Assembly: GCA_025363835.1 (NCBI GenBank)
Contig: JANYLD010000270.1
Coordinates: 1-40,254 of the forward strand
Length of the DNA: 40,254 nucleotides
Reading direction: 5' to 3'
Origin: Armatimonadota bacterium
GTDB lineage: Bacteria; Armatimonadota; Fimbriimonadia; Fimbriimonadales; Fimbriimonadaceae
Below the pieces are notes generated by a model. It was not told where the DNA came from and ran no database searches. It worked only from the letters and a program-made list of their open reading frames with translations. Both the position numbers and the translations under genes were made by a program. Of this stretch, positions 37,564-40,254 are shown in pieces (within the stretch, counting starts at the first letter, position 1; every line of letters begins with the position of its first letter).

Positions 37564-38646
37564 ATGCATCGAATCGCAGTCGTGATGGCGGGTGGGAGCG
37601 GCGAGAGGTTTTGGCCGCTTTCGCGTGCGGAGCGTCCTAAGCAACTTCTAAAGCTCACGCACCCCGACTTCAATATGCTCGAGGAAGCGGTTGGGCGGAT
37701 TCGGCCGCTCGTTGGTGTGGAGAATGTCTTCATTGCTACGAGCGCGACGTTGCGTGACTCGGTGGCAGGGGCCAAAGTTGTCCCGCACGGCAGACTCTTT
37801 GCAGAGCCGGATCGTCGCAACACCCTTGGGGCGCTTGTTTGGGCTACGGCTCAGCTCATGGCGATGTTTCCGGAGAAGTGGATGACGATGTCGGCGGCCA
37901 TTCTGACGGCTGACCACAAGATTGAGGACGAGGACGCTTTCCGGCAGACAGTCTCGGCCGCGCTCGACCTCGCTGAGGAATCGAAGGGGCTGGTGACTAT
38001 TGGGATTCGGCCTACGCGACCTGAAACGGGCTTCGGTTACGTCGAGCTTGGAGCTCAGCAACCGCTTATCAAAGGCGCTTACGAAGCGAAGACGTTCAAG
38101 GAAAAGCCGGATCAAGTGACGGCCGAGGAATATGTCCGGAGCGGGCAGTTTTTGTGGAACAGCGGCATGTTCTTCTGGACTCTGCGTGCTTTCTATGATG
38201 GGCTTGCAGCGGTTCTTCCCGAGGCCGCCGAAATCACAACGGAAATCGCAGTGGCCCTTTCCGCGCAAGACGACGCGGGGGCTTTGGGTGTCTTCCGTAG
38301 GCTTCCAAATCTCAGCGTCGATTACGCCTTGATGGAAAAGGCGCCTAACGTGTTTGTCATCGAGTCCCGATTCGCCTGGGACGACGTGGGAGCTTGGGAC
38401 GCGTTAGAGCGGGCGCTTCCCGTTTCAGAGCACGGCAACGTGCTCTCCGGCAGCCATATCGTGTTAGACACGAAGAACTCGATCGTGATCAATGACGATG
38501 GGGATACGATCACTTGCGTTTTGGGGATGGAGGACGTGGTGGTGGTAACCACGAAGGACGCGGTTCTTGTTTGCCCCAAGTCACGTGCGCAGGACGTGAA
38601 GAAGATCGTTGAAGAGTTGAAGCTGCGCGGGTCGAAGAGCCTGTAG
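37564..38646 (+). CDS. manC: Mannose-1-phosphate guanylyltransferase
   Basis: Makes GDP-mannose from mannose-1-phosphate and GTP for polysaccharide synthesis. 360 aa, single-domain form without the isomerase half. It begins HRIAVVMAGGSGERFWPLSR (GTP-binding) and continues RPKQLLKL, then IRPTRPETGFGYVELG and TFKEKPD, with NSGMFFWTLRAF in the active-site region and a C-terminal beta-helix part. Divergent from nth by 33 bases. Supplies sugar for surface glycans, in line with the epimerase gene nearby. Confidence 0.93.
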   Translation: MHRIAVVMAGGSGERFWPLSRAERPKQLLKLTHPDFNMLEEAVGRIRPLVGVENVFIATSATLRDSVAGAKVVPHGRLFAEPDRRNTLGALVWATAQLMAMFPEKWMTMSAAILTADHKIEDEDAFRQTVSAALDLAEESKGLVTIGIRPTRPETGFGYVELGAQQPLIKGAYEAKTFKEKPDQVTAEEYVRSGQFLWNSGMFFWTLRAFYDGLAAVLPEAAEITTEIAVALSAQDDAGALGVFRRLPNLSVDYALMEKAPNVFVIESRFAWDDVGAWDALERALPVSEHGNVLSGSHIVLDTKNSIVINDDGDTITCVLGMEDVVVVTTKDAVLVCPKSRAQDVKKIVEELKLRGSKSL

Positions 38647-38715
38647 CAGGTTTGCGTTGGCCCGCGGCGCAACCAGGTCTCCAGTGGGCGGCGAAAATGA
38701 AGCACGGTGCAAATC

Positions 38716-39213
38716 ATGGGACTGCTAAAAACAGAGTTGCCTCCTGTTCGCAAGAATCATCCGTGGTACCTGCAGGCGCTAATCATCGGAATATTCCTTG
38801 CTGCCACTGGATGGCTCCTTTCAAACTACTTAGCAGGGCTAAGCACCATAAGACAGATCGAACGCTTGCCTAATCCAGATGGAAGCCTGGAGGCAATTGA
38901 GTACGTGGTGCAGGATTTTTCCACGACACCGGCCTATTACAATATCGATATTGTGCTGCCTGGAAAATCGATAAACCCGGCCCGGTGGGCAGTCGGCTCA
39001 ACGGACAGCATCAAGGCCAATGGCGAACATGGCTACGACCTCCGTTGGATTGGACCTAACGAACTGGAGGTTTCGTATTGGCAAGGCAATGTCGACGTCG
39101 AGAAGGACTATAAAGCGGGCGTTTGGCCCCGATTCAGACACATCACAATCATAACAAAGCGTGAGTACCCACCCGGAGTGTCGGATTTCGTCGATCCGCC
39201 GAGACACCGCTAG
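38716..39213 (+). CDS. Unrecognised membrane-anchored protein (165 aa)
   Basis: One membrane helix near the N-terminus (WYLQALIIGIFLAATGWLLS) and a soluble remainder of about 125 residues, beta-rich with EVSYWQGNVDVEKDYKAG and ITIITKREYPPG. No family recognised. The N-in orientation with the bulk outside the cytoplasm is probable. A GTG at 38707 would add 3 residues. It lies alone between manC and the hairpin cluster, with lower GC than its neighbours, which may reflect acquisition. Confidence 0.6.
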   Translation: MGLLKTELPPVRKNHPWYLQALIIGIFLAATGWLLSNYLAGLSTIRQIERLPNPDGSLEAIEYVVQDFSTTPAYYNIDIVLPGKSINPARWAVGSTDSIKANGEHGYDLRWIGPNELEVSYWQGNVDVEKDYKAGVWPRFRHITIITKREYPPGVSDFVDPPRHR

Positions 39214-39267
39214 ATTTCAGGGGATTTACGCATTCGACCTCGCAATGGAAGCGAATCAGCCTTGTAT

Positions 39268-39326
39268 GCCTCGGGACCCCAATCACCGACGGTTTACTTT
39301 CCACCGCTGACCTTAGGTCCCGAGGC
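39268..39326. repeat. Hairpin A, arms GCCTCGGGACC / GGTCCCGAGGC
   Basis: Perfect 11-bp stem with a 37-base loop. Confidence 0.85.
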
Positions 39327-39437
39327 TATCGCGCTCAAGATAAAAGTAGCCTGCCCTCATGGCTCCATGGCTTCTTCACGGCCTTAATTCGATTGTTCCT
39401 CCGCGTCACCCCAGAAAAGATTTACATCGCGCGGTAA

Positions 39438-39487
39438 CCTCGGGACCAAGATGTGCGTCGTCCGCAGCGGGAGGTGGTTGGGTCCCG
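39438..39487. repeat. Hairpin B, arms CCTCGGGACC / GGGTCCCG
   Basis: The left arm is identical to that of hairpin A; the right arm is shortened and leaves 7-8 paired bases. Confidence 0.7.
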
Positions 39488-39492
39488 TTCAT

Positions 39493-39549
39493 GCTTCGGG
39501 ACCCGATTGTGTGAGCCTTCCTTCTTCCACAGTCTCAGGGTCCAGAGGC
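39493..39549. repeat. Hairpin C, arms GCTTCGGGACCC / GGGTCCAGAGGC
   Basis: Imperfect arms of the same family, about 10 of 12 bases paired, with a 33-base loop. Confidence 0.65.
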
Positions 39550-39632
39550 TGTCCACGCCATATCGAGTACGCCGCTTCGTGTGAGGCTTCTGAGAGGCAA
39601 ATTCCCTTGACAAGTCCAAGCGAAAACCGATG

Positions 39633-39687
39633 GCCTCGGGACCTGGAGTGTTCCGTTACCAAGACCCTGCCCATTGGGTCCCGAGGC
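39633..39687. repeat. Hairpin D, arms GCCTCGGGACC / GGTCCCGAGGC
   Basis: Perfect 11-bp stem identical to A, with a 33-base loop of unrelated sequence. Confidence 0.85.
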
Positions 39688-39691
39688 ATGA

Positions 39692-39712
39692 AAGGCTTGG
39701 CGCACAAGCCTT
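39692..39712 (-). terminator. Terminator hairpin of the epimerase gene
   Basis: Perfect 8-bp stem AAGGCTTG / CAAGCCTT with 5-base loop, followed on the minus strand by TTTC. It lies 40 bases past the epimerase stop. Confidence 0.65.
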
Positions 39713-39752
39713 CGGCTCACCCAAATTCAGCCGTCCTGTAAGCCATATCCGT

Positions 39753-40254
39753 TCAAGCGCTGTGGAACTGGCGATACCAATCCACAAAGCGAGGCAAGCC
39801 TTCCTGGATCGTTGTCGCAGGTTTGAATCCGACGTCTCGGATGAGATCGTCCACATCCGCATAAGTCTCCAACACGTCTCCGGGCTGCAAGGGCAGGAGG
39901 TTCATTTCGGCTTTCATTCCGAGCGCTTTCTCAAGCTCGGAAATGAACTCCATTAGCTCAGTTGGGCGGTTGTTGCCGATGTTGTAGACCTTGTAGGGCG
40001 CGTAGCTGCTGCCGGCGTCTGGGTGCTCTCGGTCCCAGGTTGGGTTTGCTTGGGGAATGAAGGACATCGTTCGGAAGACGCCCTCGACGATGTCGTCGAT
40101 GTAGGTGAAGTCTCGCTTCATCTTTCCAAAGTTGTAGACATCGATCGGTTTGCCGGCGAGGATCGCTTCTGTGAACTTCCACGTCGCCATGTCGGGCCGG
40201 CCCCAAGGGCCGTAGACGGTGAAGAAGCGGAGGCCGGTGGTTGGAAGGCCGAAG
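39753..40254 (-). CDS. NAD-dependent sugar-nucleotide epimerase (UDP-glucuronate 4-epimerase type), N-terminus outside window
   Basis: C-terminal 166 residues of a short-chain dehydrogenase-type epimerase. The window edge begins FGLPTTGLRFFTVYGPWGRP, the loop after the catalytic tyrosine/lysine. Then come PIDVYNFGKMKRDFTYIDDI, the substrate loop VYNIGNNRPTELMEFI, QPGDVLETYADVDDLIRDVG and the end GLPRFVDWYRQF. This matches the CapI/LspL UDP-glucuronate 4-epimerases, which make UDP-galacturonate for capsule or LPS. It ends at the hairpin cluster and has its own terminator. Confidence 0.9.
   Translation of the reverse strand, partial: FGLPTTGLRFFTVYGPWGRPDMATWKFTEAILAGKPIDVYNFGKMKRDFTYIDDIVEGVFRTMSFIPQANPTWDREHPDAGSSYAPYKVYNIGNNRPTELMEFISELEKALGMKAEMNLLPLQPGDVLETYADVDDLIRDVGFKPATTIQEGLPRFVDWYRQFHSA

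Larger units (their letters stand above)
39214..39752. other. 540-base intergenic region with a cluster of four related hairpins
   Basis: No convincing gene. It holds four inverted repeats (given separately) and a terminator for the epimerase gene. Open frames here are short and built on the repeats. Confidence 0.7.

Noticed and set aside
39268-39687. Integron attC cassette array
   Set aside because: The arms do not show the GTTRRRY/RYYYAAC core sites, no integron integrase is seen, and there are no ORFs between the hairpins.

Overview
The window (about 60% GC, estimated by eye) is from a diderm, LPS-type bacterium. The chromosomal part carries an LptD-like and an LptF/G-like gene, several lipoproteins, glnE, plsY and a diheme cytochrome of the reaction-centre-cytochrome type. 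That mix fits Acidobacteriota or Armatimonadota, but I cannot place it firmly.

Positions 1 to about 15,300 are the right-hand part of an integrated phage-like element. Its left end lies outside the window and no virion genes are visible. The right border is a tRNA-Glu(CTC) gene on the minus strand, and the large serine recombinase ORF reads into the 3' end of that tRNA. A control region at 6.05-7.56 kb holds an XRE/S24 (CI/LexA-type) repressor, an opposing small basic protein, and two copies of one palindromic operator-like sequence. A minus-strand operon (5.83 kb to 1) encodes a ParB-adenine methyltransferase fusion, a Pol X-like nucleotidyltransferase, small proteins, a LexA-type winged-helix protein and a Dam-type methylase with an 11-G tract. 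From the Pol X-like gene onward the minus-strand genes overlap start to stop. A plus-strand operon (7.59-13.67 kb) encodes many small proteins, a sigma-like protein, a RecT/Bet annealase, a KTSC protein and a DUF1643 protein.

From 15.3 to 40.25 kb is ordinary chromosome: cytochrome, PAS/GAF sensor kinase, alpha/beta hydrolase, leuB, macrodomain hydrolase, SRPBCC protein, an STN-domain protein, two DUF4397 lipoproteins, an amino-sugar recycling set (MFS, kinase, murQ), lptD/lptF-like genes, plsY-glnE-nth, manC and a sugar-nucleotide epimerase.

The most unusual content is repetitive DNA. (1) A 32-nt hairpin family has 7 copies, all in the same orientation, seen only in the element. Loops are GNNA-like and the inner stem varies with compensatory changes; most copies sit just upstream of a gene's ribosome-binding site. 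(2) Degenerate arrays of strict 7-nt (sometimes 8-nt) period use different unit sequences. In places they flip strand without losing phase, fill intergenic gaps exactly up to start or stop codons, and enter coding sequences in frame (plsY, the recombinase zinc ribbon, a 50-aa membrane ORF). (3) A run of four hairpins with matching arms lies between convergent genes at 39.27-39.69 kb.
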